Below are positions 18,786-28,906 of a stretch of DNA of 64,000 nucleotides, piece after piece. The stretch spans positions 1 through 64,000 of the forward strand of contig SVRJ01000004.1 of the NCBI GenBank assembly GCA_015064885.1. The letters run 5' to 3'. The position numbers and the translations under genes are program-made. The stretch is from Oscillospiraceae bacterium. Lineage in GTDB: Bacteria > Bacillota > Clostridia > Oscillospirales > CAG-272. A model generated the notes under the pieces. The model was given only the letters and a program-made list of their open reading frames with translations. It searched no databases and was not told the origin of the DNA. How positions within the stretch are numbered: position 1 is the first letter of the stretch; the number at the start of each line of letters is the position of its first letter.

Positions 18786-19511
18786 TTAATTCTCAGCCGT
18801 TTTTATTTTTTTGGGGATCATATCAATTATCCGAACGTCCTCATAATATTCTGCGGAATGCTCAAGGAAATGGCAATTAATTTTACCGTTGCCTTGCGAA
18901 AGGATAACGTGCTCTATCAAAGTCGATCTCGAAAATGCCAAAAGCTTTTTTATATCACTGTGTATATAAATATCCGCTTCCGACGGTGTACTGTCTCCGA
19001 ACGGGTGCGAATGTATTATTACAAATGCGTTTTCGCTGTTTTCCTTCAAGACCGAATAAAGCTCGTCAAGATTCATATAGCAAAAATCCAATAACGCACC
19101 GTCGCTTTCGTACACCGCGCTGCAATAGGAATCCGGGCCTATTTTGAATATGAGCAGTTTTTCGAGATCATGCATACCAAAACAAGCCCACGCATATTCT
19201 ATCACGTCGCGAAGCACGGTGACCTTTCTTCTCACACGGTAAAGAGAACTCTTTTGAGATCCGACCGATCGCTTATCCATCATATAGAGCAGTTTGAACA
19301 AGGCCTTTGTTTTCAAACAGCCGTAATCCTCATACCGATTTACAAAACGGTACGCAGCCGTGAATACATCTTCAGTGGTGTTCGCTGTTGAAAGCAGCTT
19401 TTCGGCGATTCTTTCGGAGTCTGAAGCGGAAGCTATACGGCATACCTCAAAGACCAGCTCCTTATCCTCGTCTTCCGTTTCAAGCATATTTCTTATCTCT
19501 TCTTTTGTCAT
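18786..19511 (-). CDS. RadC-like JAB/MPN domain protein
   Basis: 241 aa; JAMM-type motif HSHPFGDSTPSEADI; C-terminal 'LIEHVILSQGN'. Confidence 0.8.
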   Translation of the reverse strand: MTKEEIRNMLETEDEDKELVFEVCRIASASDSERIAEKLLSTANTTEDVFTAAYRFVNRYEDYGCLKTKALFKLLYMMDKRSVGSQKSSLYRVRRKVTVLRDVIEYAWACFGMHDLEKLLIFKIGPDSYCSAVYESDGALLDFCYMNLDELYSVLKENSENAFVIIHSHPFGDSTPSEADIYIHSDIKKLLAFSRSTLIEHVILSQGNGKINCHFLEHSAEYYEDVRIIDMIPKKIKTAEN

Positions 19512-19544
19512 AACAGATGAAGTAATCGTTTATTCAAAGCAACG

Positions 19545-20360
19545 TCAACCGAGCAGAGCCCTGTCATTTGCAAACTCTTCACCGCTCGCCTCCGAGAATT
19601 TTGCGAGAAGCATTTCAACTGTGAGGTTCTTCTTCTCCTCACCTCTTACGTCGTATATGATCCTTCCGTTATTCATCATGATAAGTCTGTTTCCGTGAGT
19701 TATGGCGTCACGCATATTATGTGTTACCATAAGAGCGGTAAGATCGTTTTCGTTTATAAGCTTATCTGTTATTTCGAGTACCTTTGCAGCGGTCTTGGGG
19801 TCGAGAGCAGCGGTGTGCTCGTCAAGAAGAAGGAGCTTCGGTTTCTGTAAAGTTGCCATGAGAAGGGTAAGAGCCTGCCGCTGTCCGCCCGAAAGCAGAC
19901 CGACCTTTGCGGTCATTCTGTCCTCAAGTCCGAGATCGAGTATCTTAAGCTGCTCGTAAAAGCTCTTTCTCTCATCAGAGGTAATGCTCCACTTAAGCGA
20001 TCTGAGCTTTCCTCTTCTTGCGGCAATGGCAAGGTTTTCTTCTATCTGCATATTGGCGGCTGTTCCCGTCATGGGATCCTGGAAGACACGGCCGATGTAT
20101 TTTGCTCTTTTGTGCTCCGGAGTCTTTTCAACGCTTACTCCGTCAATAACGATATCTCCGTTATCAATCGGCCAAACTCCGGCGATCGCATTGAGCATAG
20201 TTGACTTTCCGGCACCGTTACCGCCGATCACGGTAACAAAGTCACCGTCTTCAAGGTCAAGAGAAATATCGTTCAGAGCCACCTTCTCGTTGACGGTTCC
20301 GGGATAAAAGACTTTACGCACGTTGCGTAGAGAAAGCTTAACTTCAGAAGATTCAGTCAT
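19545..20360 (-). CDS. ABC transporter ATP-binding protein (TrpXYZ/ABC-2692-type amino acid uptake)
   Basis: 271 aa; Walker A GGNGAGKST, signature LSGGQRQALTL, Walker B LLLLDEHTAALD. Confidence 0.88.
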   Translation of the reverse strand: MTESSEVKLSLRNVRKVFYPGTVNEKVALNDISLDLEDGDFVTVIGGNGAGKSTMLNAIAGVWPIDNGDIVIDGVSVEKTPEHKRAKYIGRVFQDPMTGTAANMQIEENLAIAARRGKLRSLKWSITSDERKSFYEQLKILDLGLEDRMTAKVGLLSGGQRQALTLLMATLQKPKLLLLDEHTAALDPKTAAKVLEITDKLINENDLTALMVTHNMRDAITHGNRLIMMNNGRIIYDVRGEEKKNLTVEMLLAKFSEASGEEFANDRALLG

Positions 20361-21264
20361 TTCTCTTTACCTCCTTTTTCTTTGTTTTAACAAACTTATT
20401 TTTAAAGTCTGATCCGAAGTTGGAGATGCAAAGAGCAACTACAACCACGAAAGCAGTCATGATCTTTACGTCGTCGGTATCCATATCGAGATAGAGAACT
20501 ACGGCTACAACTATTCTGTAGATCAACGCGCCCGTAACTATTCCCGTCATCATGACGAAGAAATTCTTTGCTTTGGAGAAGATAGCCTCACCTATTATTA
20601 TAGAAGCAAGCCCTATAACTATGGCACCGACACCCATTGTAATATTCGCAAAATTCTGATACTGGCAAAGGAAAGCCCCCGAAAGAGCGATAAATCCGTT
20701 TGAGAGGGAGAGTCCGATTATCTTGGTAAGGTCAGTATCTATACCCTGAGCGCGGCACATCTTACCGTTTATACCCGTTGCACGTATGCTCGCGCCGAGT
20801 TCTGTGCCGAAGAACCAATAGAGAACTATCATGATGATAATGCAAACGATCCCGCCGAGAATGAGGGAGGTATACATTTTGTTCAAGGGAAGAAGACCTG
20901 TAAGAACGGTATATACCGTAGAGTTATTCATAAGCTGAATATTGGCGGTTCCCATGATGTGAAGGTTAACAGAGAAAAGTGCCGTCATAGTAAGGATTCC
21001 GGCAAGTATCGGAGGTATCTTAAGCTTTGTGTGGAGCACGCCCGTAACGATTCCCGCAATACAACCTGCCAAAAATGCTATAACAAGTGCAAGAAAAGGA
21101 TCAAGATCTTTGCTTATAAGCATAGCCGCAACCGAAGCGCCGAGAGTAAAGGTGCCTTCACATGAAAGATCGGCAAAGTCAAGAATTCTGTATGAGATGT
21201 ACACTCCAAGTGCAAGTATCGCCCAAATAAATCCTTGTGACGCTCCTTTTAACAAGAAATCCAT
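20353..21264 (-). CDS. ABC transporter permease, branched-chain/TrpY-like
   Basis: 303 aa multi-TM; DLSCEGTFTLGASVAA motif near the N-terminus; overlaps the ATPase gene. Confidence 0.88.
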   Translation of the reverse strand: MDFLLKGASQGFIWAILALGVYISYRILDFADLSCEGTFTLGASVAAMLISKDLDPFLALVIAFLAGCIAGIVTGVLHTKLKIPPILAGILTMTALFSVNLHIMGTANIQLMNNSTVYTVLTGLLPLNKMYTSLILGGIVCIIIMIVLYWFFGTELGASIRATGINGKMCRAQGIDTDLTKIIGLSLSNGFIALSGAFLCQYQNFANITMGVGAIVIGLASIIIGEAIFSKAKNFFVMMTGIVTGALIYRIVVAVVLYLDMDTDDVKIMTAFVVVVALCISNFGSDFKNKFVKTKKKEVKRND

Positions 21265-21290
21265 AATATAAATGTTCCTTTCAAAAACTC

Positions 21291-21325
21291 ATTTGAGGGT
21301 TGCGGAAAATATCCGCAGCCCTCAT
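21291..21325. terminator. Hairpin between the permease and substrate-binding protein genes
   Basis: gagggttgcgg-aaaatat-ccgcagccctc. Confidence 0.6.
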
Positions 21326-21349
21326 ATATTTATTTTTATCCGTACCGTA

Positions 21350-22390
21350 TTATTCGCCGATATTTGTGGAATGTACAAGCGCGGATGCGTTTGCGAGAAG
21401 GTTATCCGTAGGAATGTAGATGGCGTCAACGCCTTCCTTAACGAGAGCAGCCAAAGCGCTTTCGATATCGTTCATATCTACTATTCCCTTTTCAACGTAG
21501 GTATATCCCTTGCTATCGCAATGAGTCTTACCCATATTGACCTGCATTACAGAGTTTGTCTCGGCAGACGTGTAGAGGAATCCTATCTTTACGTTATCCT
21601 TACCGAGAAGCTCTGCGATAAGATCGATCTGCTTTTCAACGGGGTTCATATCCGTAACACCGGTTACGTTCTTGCCGGGGGCATCAAGAGACGCTACGAG
21701 TCCTGCATCAACGGGATCTGTAACCGCGTTGAAGACTACCGGTATCTTATTCTCCGCGGTTGCCGTAACAGCTGCCTGCGAGGAGGATGTTGCTATCGTG
21801 TATATAAGATTTACGTTCTGAGAAACAAATGTATCTGCTATAGTGATATTGTTTGCTTCGTCTCCGTTTGCGTTCTTATCGAGGATGGCGACCTTCTTGC
21901 CGGCGGCGTTCATACGTACCGAAAGCTGATCCTGGAATCCTTCGTTTGCCTTATCGAGAGCAATGTGCTGAACGAGCTGGAGAATACCTACCGTATAGTC
22001 CGCACCGCTGCTTACGATCGCGGAATCAACACGTGCGACCTTCTGAGCGCCCGAGCCCGTAGCCTTGGAAGAAACAGATTCGGGGATCGTAAAGCCTATA
22101 GCCTCGGCAACTGTCTTGTTTACACTGAGAGCGGGATTGGGGTCGTTCTGAACCTTCATGGTTGCAGGGTCTGCTCCGTTGAGAAGAATGTCAGCCGCCA
22201 TGTCGCCGGCCTTAATTCCGAGACTGTAATAGTCAACGCCGTACGTTGCTATTCCGCAAAGGTCGTTCATACCCGTTTCTCCGCATACGATAGGGATCAT
22301 GGGAGCCTTAGAGGCGCAGGACGTAAAAGCCATAGCAGAGGATATGATCATAATTACTGCCATTACAAGTGATAAAATTTTCTTTTTCAT
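21350..22390 (-). CDS. ABC transporter substrate-binding lipoprotein, TrpX-like
   Basis: Start MKKKILSLVMAVIMIISSAMAFTSCAS at 22390 (the longer ORF runs into the T-box leader); ABC substrate-binding fold typical of the family (IVSSGADYTVGILQLVQHIALD). Confidence 0.88.
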   Translation of the reverse strand: MKKKILSLVMAVIMIISSAMAFTSCASKAPMIPIVCGETGMNDLCGIATYGVDYYSLGIKAGDMAADILLNGADPATMKVQNDPNPALSVNKTVAEAIGFTIPESVSSKATGSGAQKVARVDSAIVSSGADYTVGILQLVQHIALDKANEGFQDQLSVRMNAAGKKVAILDKNANGDEANNITIADTFVSQNVNLIYTIATSSSQAAVTATAENKIPVVFNAVTDPVDAGLVASLDAPGKNVTGVTDMNPVEKQIDLIAELLGKDNVKIGFLYTSAETNSVMQVNMGKTHCDSKGYTYVEKGIVDMNDIESALAALVKEGVDAIYIPTDNLLANASALVHSTNIGE

Positions 22391-22465
22391 AATAGATACT
22401 CCTTTGAGCTTGTGATATATTTCCGGATCGGCATATGCCGTAATGGACTGATTTGATGATAAAAA

Positions 22466-22748
22466 AACAAAAAGTCTCCATAGTCCACCCATAGATGGAC
22501 TACAGAGACGATATTTTATATACCGCGTTACCACTCTGTTTTTCTTCTGCCTCACAGCAGAAAACTTACGAGGTCTCCAACCTCACCGCTTACGGGCGGA
22601 TATCCGTGACGGTCTACACACCCATAAAGGGCTTCTCCCGTCAAGCTCAGAGACTGTACCTCGCGGAATCCGACGTTCGGCTCGCATCAACCGCCGACTT
22701 TCTGTGCGTCAAAAGACCGCTAACGTTTCTCTTCATAGCCTTTTTGAT
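22466..22748 (-). ncRNA. T-box riboswitch leader; specifier read as UAC (Tyr)
   Basis: Minus strand: stem I with specifier loop CCGC-GAGGTACAG-TCTCT; T-box AGAGTGGTAACGCGG; terminator AGTCCATCTATGGGTGGACT...TTTTTGTTTTTTT; promoter TTGAAA-N17-TATAAT immediately upstream. Confidence 0.9.
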
Positions 22749-22754
22749 GCAAAG

Positions 22755-22783
22755 ATTATAGCAGATAAATGTTGATTTTTCAA
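22755..22783 (-). promoter_or_regulatory. Promoter of the T-box leader (TTGAAA-N17-TATAAT)
   Basis: Reverse complement of 22755-22783. Confidence 0.75.
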
Positions 22784-22852
22784 GGCTATTTTATTAACAT
22801 TCAGAAAACATTGGGCATTTTACCCGATTTTTTTGATTGTTTTTCGCAAAAT

Positions 22853-23827
22853 TCAAACGATTCGGTTCCTTTTTTCTCCTATCGCAAACGACTCGATATT
22901 TTTCGCTATCTCCTCTATGCAGCGGTTTCTCGCCTCGTATGCGCCCCATGCCATGTGCGGAGTAAGGCAGACGTTTTGCATATCTTTTATCGGGTAGAAC
23001 GGGTGGTCTGCGGGCATCGGCTCTGTAGAATACACGTCGCAGCCGAGGAAGCCTATCTTTCCGGAAAGCACAGCGTCTGCGAGTGCCTGCTCGTCGGTCA
23101 CTTTTCCTCTTGCAACGTTTACAAGTATTACCCCGTCCTTCATGAGGGCGATAATATCACCGTTTATCATTTTTTCGGTAGAGGCGTTCAGAGGAACGTG
23201 AAGACTTATTATATCAGAGGTGCGGGCAAGCTCCTCAAGACTTACACAGTCCACACCTTCAACGGGTGTTCTTTTGCAAATCTTTATTTTACATCCGAGA
23301 GCTCTTGCCACGTCGGAAACCCTTCTGCCTATTCCGCCGTATCCGACAATTCCCCACGTCTTTCCGCAAAGCTCGTGATATACGGGCGTAAGGATATTCT
23401 GCACGTTGCCCTCCGTATATCTTCCGCTTGCAACAGACTCTCTGTATGCCCGAAGATTTACAGAGGCGGAAAGCACCATCGCAAGCGTAAGCTGAGAGAC
23501 CGATTCGGATGAATATCCCGGAACGTTACACAGAGCTATACCGTGTGCCTTGCAGTATTCGGTGTCTACGTTATCATATCCTGTTGCCGCAACGCATATC
23601 AGAGAAAGCCGGTCGAGCTTTGAGAGTATATCGGCGGTAAGCTTTACCTTGTTCATAACACAGACGTCGCTGTCCGAAAGTCTGGAAACCACCTCCGCGG
23701 GAGGTGTGATATCGTATACGTCTGGTGAGGCTATCATTGCGATCGGACTAAGGTCGATGTCCTCTCCGAGAGTAGCTTTGTCAAGTACAGTTATCTTCAT
23801 ATATCGGTTCTCCGCATTATTCTGCAT
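22853..23827 (-). CDS. D-2-hydroxyacid dehydrogenase (NAD-binding)
   Basis: 324 aa; WGIVGYGGIGRRVSDVARALG, VILVNVARGKVTDEQALADA, LTPHMAWGAYEAR. Confidence 0.93.
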   Translation of the reverse strand: MQNNAENRYMKITVLDKATLGEDIDLSPIAMIASPDVYDITPPAEVVSRLSDSDVCVMNKVKLTADILSKLDRLSLICVAATGYDNVDTEYCKAHGIALCNVPGYSSESVSQLTLAMVLSASVNLRAYRESVASGRYTEGNVQNILTPVYHELCGKTWGIVGYGGIGRRVSDVARALGCKIKICKRTPVEGVDCVSLEELARTSDIISLHVPLNASTEKMINGDIIALMKDGVILVNVARGKVTDEQALADAVLSGKIGFLGCDVYSTEPMPADHPFYPIKDMQNVCLTPHMAWGAYEARNRCIEEIAKNIESFAIGEKRNRIV

Positions 23828-23959
23828 TTTTGTTTATATTATATCACCATTTTAGCTTTTTGTCAATAAACATACGTATTTTTCATCTTATGCGAGAGCG
23901 ACTGCGACTTATTGCGCTTTTTTTCACAGAAAGGAAACTTATTTTTACAAATTACTATA

Positions 23960-23988
23960 TTGACAAGCGGGCGGACGTATGATATAAT
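23960..23988 (+). promoter_or_regulatory. Promoter TTGACA-N17-TATAAT
   Basis: Direct reading, upstream of 24052. Confidence 0.75.
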
Positions 23989-24051
23989 TATTGTGTATAT
24001 ACTTTTTATTGTTGTGTAAATTTAATTTCCCCAAAAGGAACTGATATCCAA

Positions 24052-25833
24052 ATGTTGAATATAAAAAATGAAAATGCGGTAAAGAAGATCTTCGTTTCTT
24101 CACTGTCTTTGTTTCTGATATTATGCTTTTTTGCCGTCCTCATTCCCCAGCCGGCGTCGGCGGCACCCGTCATCGGCACTTACCTCGTCACCGATTCCGT
24201 ACGTCTTCGCAAGGGACCGAGCACTTCGTACGAGGTCGTAAACAACACCCTTATCCCAAAGAACTCCACAATAATCATTGAGGAATTCACAGAGGATTAT
24301 TCGTGGGGCAGGACCTCATACAGCGGCAACACCGGGTGGGTCGCTATGGCATATCTCGAAAAGATCGAGGACGACACCACGATAACGGGTAAGACCGGAG
24401 AAGAGATCTGTGCAGAGATAACCGCTGCGTATAAAGCTATGCGCAAAAAATTCGGACGCTCCTATTCGGGCTGGTGCGGACAGTACGTAAAGGATATGCT
24501 CAATCAGCTTAAAATAGGACTCTACGGAAGCGGAAGTCTTAACGGAAACAAGTGGATGTCCACACTCGTAGATAACGCGGTAACTCCGTACGGCTACAAG
24601 CAGGTAAAATACTACGGTGAAAATTGCCTTCAGGATATCATTGATGCAAACGGCGGCATTGCATACAATATAGTTCTCTCGTTCAATATTCAGAGCGGAC
24701 AGTTTGCAAAGTACGGTCACGTTCTCTTCATCAACGCCATTATCGACGGGAAGGTCTACTATTCGGAAAGCTATTCCACGTCACGCGGAGCAGAGGGTGC
24801 TCCGCAGGTAAACACTCTTGCTAACTTCCTTCGCTACTACAGAAGCTTTCAGATAATCGGCGCAATACATATGACTCAGGGAACCTATCTCAAGCCCGTA
24901 AGCGGAACAAAGATAGAAAACATCGCGTCATCAAAGTCGATCACGGTAGAAAACAAAAATGATTCGAGCGATTTTGAAGGAGCGGCGATCCAGGTATACT
25001 CATCTCTCGGATTCTCGTCGAGACAGGCCTTCCACTTTGAAAAAGCTACAGATACGGGAATATTCAAGATACGTCCCGAGTCGTCATCCTCACGCGTTCT
25101 TTCCGCCAAAGATCCAAGCTCCCCCGAAGAAAGTGCGGTGGTTCTATCCACCTATACGGGGCATGCGTCACAAGAGTGGTACTTCCAGCTTATCGACGCT
25201 TCAAATTACAGATACGTAATACGCCTGAGATCGAATCCCGACTACGTGCTTACCGCCGATTCCACGGGAGATTACGCCTCGGTAAGTATTCAGAAATATG
25301 CCTCGGGTAACACCCGTCAGCTCTGGAAGGTGCCGACAAGCCAGGACCTCTCTTGCCTTGTCGAAAAGATAAGCATCTCACCCTCCAAAACAGACCTTGC
25401 CACAGACAGCTCACTCAAATTAACCGCAACTGTCTTCCCCTCTTTTGCAAAGAACGCACAGGTAGTCTGGTCATCAGACGATCCCTCGGTAGTTACGGTT
25501 CAGGGAGGAACGGTATTCGGAAAATCCAAGGGAACTGCGATCGTACGGGCAAAGCTCGCGGACGGAAGCCTGTTTGCCGTATGCGTTATCACGGTAAAGG
25601 ATGAGCTTACACTCCTCGGAGACGCAAACAAGGACCACGCGGTAACTCTTCTCGATTACAACACGGTCGCAAGATATATAAACGGTGACACCTCGGCGTC
25701 TATGATAAATATAGAAAACGCAGATATAAACCGCGACGGAAAAATAGACTCCGCCGACCTTGAGGAATATGAAAAATACTTCAGCGGAAACACTGATTGT
25801 ATTCTCTACAAGGAACACGGCAGAGTGAACTGA
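24052..25833 (+). CDS. Secreted multidomain protein: SH3b, CHAP-like cysteine peptidase/amidase, ricin-type lectin, Big_2, dockerin
   Basis: 593 aa; signal peptide; SYEVVNNTLIPKNSTIII...GNTGWVAM (SH3); SGWCGQYVKDML...YGHVLFINAII; QEWYF/RQLWKV repeats; Big_2 VWSSDDPSVVTVQGGTVFGKSKGTAIV; dockerin GDANKDHAVTLLDYN / ADINRDGKIDSADLEEYEKYF. Confidence 0.8.
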   Translation: MLNIKNENAVKKIFVSSLSLFLILCFFAVLIPQPASAAPVIGTYLVTDSVRLRKGPSTSYEVVNNTLIPKNSTIIIEEFTEDYSWGRTSYSGNTGWVAMAYLEKIEDDTTITGKTGEEICAEITAAYKAMRKKFGRSYSGWCGQYVKDMLNQLKIGLYGSGSLNGNKWMSTLVDNAVTPYGYKQVKYYGENCLQDIIDANGGIAYNIVLSFNIQSGQFAKYGHVLFINAIIDGKVYYSESYSTSRGAEGAPQVNTLANFLRYYRSFQIIGAIHMTQGTYLKPVSGTKIENIASSKSITVENKNDSSDFEGAAIQVYSSLGFSSRQAFHFEKATDTGIFKIRPESSSSRVLSAKDPSSPEESAVVLSTYTGHASQEWYFQLIDASNYRYVIRLRSNPDYVLTADSTGDYASVSIQKYASGNTRQLWKVPTSQDLSCLVEKISISPSKTDLATDSSLKLTATVFPSFAKNAQVVWSSDDPSVVTVQGGTVFGKSKGTAIVRAKLADGSLFAVCVITVKDELTLLGDANKDHAVTLLDYNTVARYINGDTSASMINIENADINRDGKIDSADLEEYEKYFSGNTDCILYKEHGRVN

Positions 25834-25843
25834 TAAATAAAAT

Positions 25844-25893
25844 AAAGGCTACCCCGAATACGAGCTTATGAATGTATCCGGGTAGCCTTTTTT
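25844..25893. terminator. Bidirectional terminator hairpin
   Basis: aaaggctacccc...gggtagcctttttt between convergent genes. Confidence 0.8.
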
Positions 25894-25937
25894 GTCGCAT
25901 TGAAACAAATATCTTGTCTATCTCATTCAAAGCTTAC

Positions 25938-26765
25938 TTATTCAAAATAAGAATCTATTCCGTTCGCTATTCCGTCGACTATTTTTCTTCTGTATTCATC
26001 GGTTGCCATAAGCTCGTCTTCTTCGATATTCGACATATAGCCCATTTCCACTATCGTAACGGGTATACGGCACCAATTTATTCCCGTCATTGTGTCTGTT
26101 CCGTATATTCCGCGGTTGAGCGCCCCGGTAGATGCGCAAAGGCTATCGACTATTATTTTTGAGAGGCGGCGGCTTTCACCGATGATACCCGCAGAGAGAA
26201 ATTCATTCGCAAACGTAGGCGCACACGTAAGTGCTCCTTTTACTTTCGGATCGGAAGAACCGTTTGCGTGTATTCGTACGAATATATCCGCTCCGCTTTC
26301 GTTTGCTGTTATTGCCCTTTTCGCATTGCTTATCGGACAATCGTGAGTTTCTCTTATCATTACGACCTTGTATCCACGTAATAGAAGCTCCTCCTTAAGC
26401 ATAAGCGACACCTCAAGAGTAAGGACGTATTCAGGAATACCCGTAGAAACGCCGCGTGTTCCGCTTGAGAGCTTTGCTTTAAGCACGCTTGAACCGGGGC
26501 CGTTCGGCTCTTTTTCCGGAATTCCCTTTTGCTGGTGTCCCGCATCTATACACACGCAGTATCCGTTTTCATATCCGGTGGTTTCTTCAGCTGAACTGTT
26601 TACGGTGTCGGAGGTGTGTAAAGTCTCGGGCTTCGCAGTATCGCTCTGCTCATCCGAGCTTACCGGATCTGTGTTTTCGGTCTTCTCTTTCCCGGGGCTG
26701 CAGCTTTGAAGCAATATGAGGGTCAGAATTATGAACAAAATCAATATACGCAGAGATATTTTCAT
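25938..26765 (-). CDS. N-acetylmuramoyl-L-alanine amidase lipoprotein (Amidase_3)
   Basis: 275 aa; lipobox LQSC; VCIDAGHQ, IFVRIHANGS, PVTIVEMGYMSN.EED. Confidence 0.92.
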   Translation of the reverse strand: MKISLRILILFIILTLILLQSCSPGKEKTENTDPVSSDEQSDTAKPETLHTSDTVNSSAEETTGYENGYCVCIDAGHQQKGIPEKEPNGPGSSVLKAKLSSGTRGVSTGIPEYVLTLEVSLMLKEELLLRGYKVVMIRETHDCPISNAKRAITANESGADIFVRIHANGSSDPKVKGALTCAPTFANEFLSAGIIGESRRLSKIIVDSLCASTGALNRGIYGTDTMTGINWCRIPVTIVEMGYMSNIEEDELMATDEYRRKIVDGIANGIDSYFE

Positions 26766-26875
26766 CTTCTTTTGATATTCCTTTTATCTTTTTTACTATT
26801 ATAACGCACGATATCGCCAAAGAATACAAAAAAATATTAACAAAAAGAGAAAAATAAAAAATCTCAAAAAAACTA

Positions 26876-26904
26876 TTGCAAAACAAAAGGTTTTGTGGTA
26901 TAAT
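26876..26904 (+). promoter_or_regulatory. Promoter TTGCAA-N17-TATAAT of the SRP RNA
   Basis: Direct reading. Confidence 0.7.
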
Positions 26905-26931
26905 ATATATGTGAGTATATGCTCACACGGT

Positions 26932-27236
26932 GTCAAGCCGTGAAATAAGGCCATACCAGCCGGGGAATTAGCGGAGCCCTGTACCTGAAATCCGCTACAG
27001 CAGGGGTTGATTCCTCTTCTGAGGGTCGATTCTTTACGGTCCGAGGCATATTTGTTTGTGTTGAGAGATGGGTCTTGCGCAATTAGGCTCTGTGAACCAT
27101 GTCAGGTGGGAGACCAAGCAGCATTAAGCGGATAACCTGATGTGCCGCGAGGGTGCCTGTTTTGAGCAAACGGTATGTTTCCGCGTAGGGAAAACATTCG
27201 ATTTAGAGGTGTATGGTCTTATTTTGCGGCTTGATT
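26932..27236 (+). ncRNA. ffs: Signal recognition particle RNA, large bacterial type
   Basis: Conserved domain IV 'ccatgtcaggtgggagaccaagcagca'; 5' end gtcaagccgtgaaataaggccatac pairs with 3' end gtatggtcttattttgcggcttgat; directly upstream of dnaX. Confidence 0.9.
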
Positions 27237-27258
27237 TTATTATGTAAAGGTGGTAGCT

Positions 27259-28842
27259 ATGCAAAAAGCTTTATACAGAAAATACCGATCAAAAAATTTT
27301 GACGAGGTATACGGTCAGGAGCATATAACGAGCGTTCTGAAATATGAATGCGCATCGGGAAACATTTCCCATGCGTATCTTTTCTGCGGTTCGAGAGGAA
27401 CCGGAAAGACCTCATGTGCAAAGATACTTGCCAAGGCTGCCAACTGCCTTGATCCGATCGACGGAAATCCATGCGGTGTCTGCGACGCCTGCCGCTCTAT
27501 AGACGAGGGGTTTGCTACAGACGTTCTCGAGATGGACGCTGCGTCGAACAACGGTGTAGACAATATACGCGACATACGTGACGAGGTGATCTTTGCTCCG
27601 AGTGTGCTTAAGTACCGAGTATATATAATCGACGAGGTACATATGCTTTCGGCAAGTGCTTTCAACGCACTTCTCAAAACTCTCGAAGAGCCTCCCGCAC
27701 ACTGTATATTCATTCTCGCAACGACAGAGCTTCACAAGCTTCCGTCCACCATCATATCAAGATGTCAGCGATTTGATTTCCGACGTATTTCTATCGAAAA
27801 CATATCTAAGAGGCTTCACTATATTGCAGAACACGAGGGATTCTCTATTGAGCCTTCGGCGGCATTCAGCATAGCGAGATACGCCGCGGGCGGAATGAGA
27901 GACGCAATTTCTCTGTTTGAGCTCTGTGCTTCGACGAGCAAGGACATAACTCTCGAGGTGGTTGAATCGGTCATAGGCTCAAGCGGTCGTGACACGGTCG
28001 AAAAGCTTATTCACTCTATCTGTGAAAAAAACTATGAGGAGATATTTTCTACAGTCCACAATACGGTAATGAGTTCAAAGGAGCTTAACGTTCTCTGGCA
28101 GGAGCTCATGGACTATTACAGGGATATGCTCATTTTCAAATACGCGAGCGATCCGGCGAAATATCTCGATCTTACAGACGTTCAGATGAAGTCGCTTAAA
28201 GAAAACGCGCAAAGCTTTACAAAGGCCGACCTTCTTTTCCAAAGCGGACTTGTAGGCGATGCGTACCTTGAGATGTTGAGATCTCCCGCGTCAAAAAGAT
28301 CGATCGCGGAGCTCACGCTGATACGCATCTGCGATTCTGCTCTCAACACGTCATACGAGTCTCTTCTCAAAAGAATTGAACTGCTTGAAAACAAGTTGTC
28401 CGAGCTTTCCTTCTCGGGTATCGGCATTTCACCCGCCCCCGTCAAAGAAGTAAAAAAAGAAGAGAGCCCCAAAGAAGCGGTTCCCGAGCCAAAGCCTGAG
28501 CCAAATCCCGAAGCAAAGTCTCCCGTAAAGACGTCACCCGAGACCAAGGAAGAGATCAAGCGGGTAAGATTCAGACAGGCGGCCGAGCTTACAGAAAGAA
28601 TAAAGACGGAAAACGATTTTATGCTCGCATCATTTCTTGAAAACTGCAAAATATTCCGCGAGGGAGATACGGGCTTCGTCTTCACGGTGAACGATTCATT
28701 CACCGAGGGCAGAATAAATGCAAGCCGGGAGAAGATAGCGAGAAACCTTTCTCCTCTTATCGGCAAGGCGGTATCCGCAGATGACGTCAAGGTCGCTGTG
28801 GGAAGCACCTCTGACGGTGACGATCCCTTTGAAGAGATATAA
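27259..28842 (+). CDS. dnaX: DNA polymerase III subunit gamma/tau
   Basis: MQKALYRKYRSKNFDEVYGQEHI, GSRGTGKTSCAKILAKAANC, zinc cysteines CGVCDAC, DEVHMLSASAFNALLKTLEEPP. Confidence 0.97.
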   Translation: MQKALYRKYRSKNFDEVYGQEHITSVLKYECASGNISHAYLFCGSRGTGKTSCAKILAKAANCLDPIDGNPCGVCDACRSIDEGFATDVLEMDAASNNGVDNIRDIRDEVIFAPSVLKYRVYIIDEVHMLSASAFNALLKTLEEPPAHCIFILATTELHKLPSTIISRCQRFDFRRISIENISKRLHYIAEHEGFSIEPSAAFSIARYAAGGMRDAISLFELCASTSKDITLEVVESVIGSSGRDTVEKLIHSICEKNYEEIFSTVHNTVMSSKELNVLWQELMDYYRDMLIFKYASDPAKYLDLTDVQMKSLKENAQSFTKADLLFQSGLVGDAYLEMLRSPASKRSIAELTLIRICDSALNTSYESLLKRIELLENKLSELSFSGIGISPAPVKEVKKEESPKEAVPEPKPEPNPEAKSPVKTSPETKEEIKRVRFRQAAELTERIKTENDFMLASFLENCKIFREGDTGFVFTVNDSFTEGRINASREKIARNLSPLIGKAVSADDVKVAVGSTSDGDDPFEEI

Positions 28843-28906
28843 TTACAGCAATGCTGTTACAGACAATAAACACAAATACAAATAAAGTCCGAAAGGAAAA
28901 TTAAAA

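Noticed and set aside
18786-19511. RadC-like gene as part of the nuclease island
   Set aside because: Lies outside the 26-bp inverted repeat, on the opposite strand, with neighbour-like composition; treated as chromosomal context only.
22495-22761. 88-aa plus-strand ORF and the 55-aa N-terminal extension of the substrate-binding protein ORF
   Set aside because: Both lie within the T-box leader RNA; the true start with signal peptide is at 22390.
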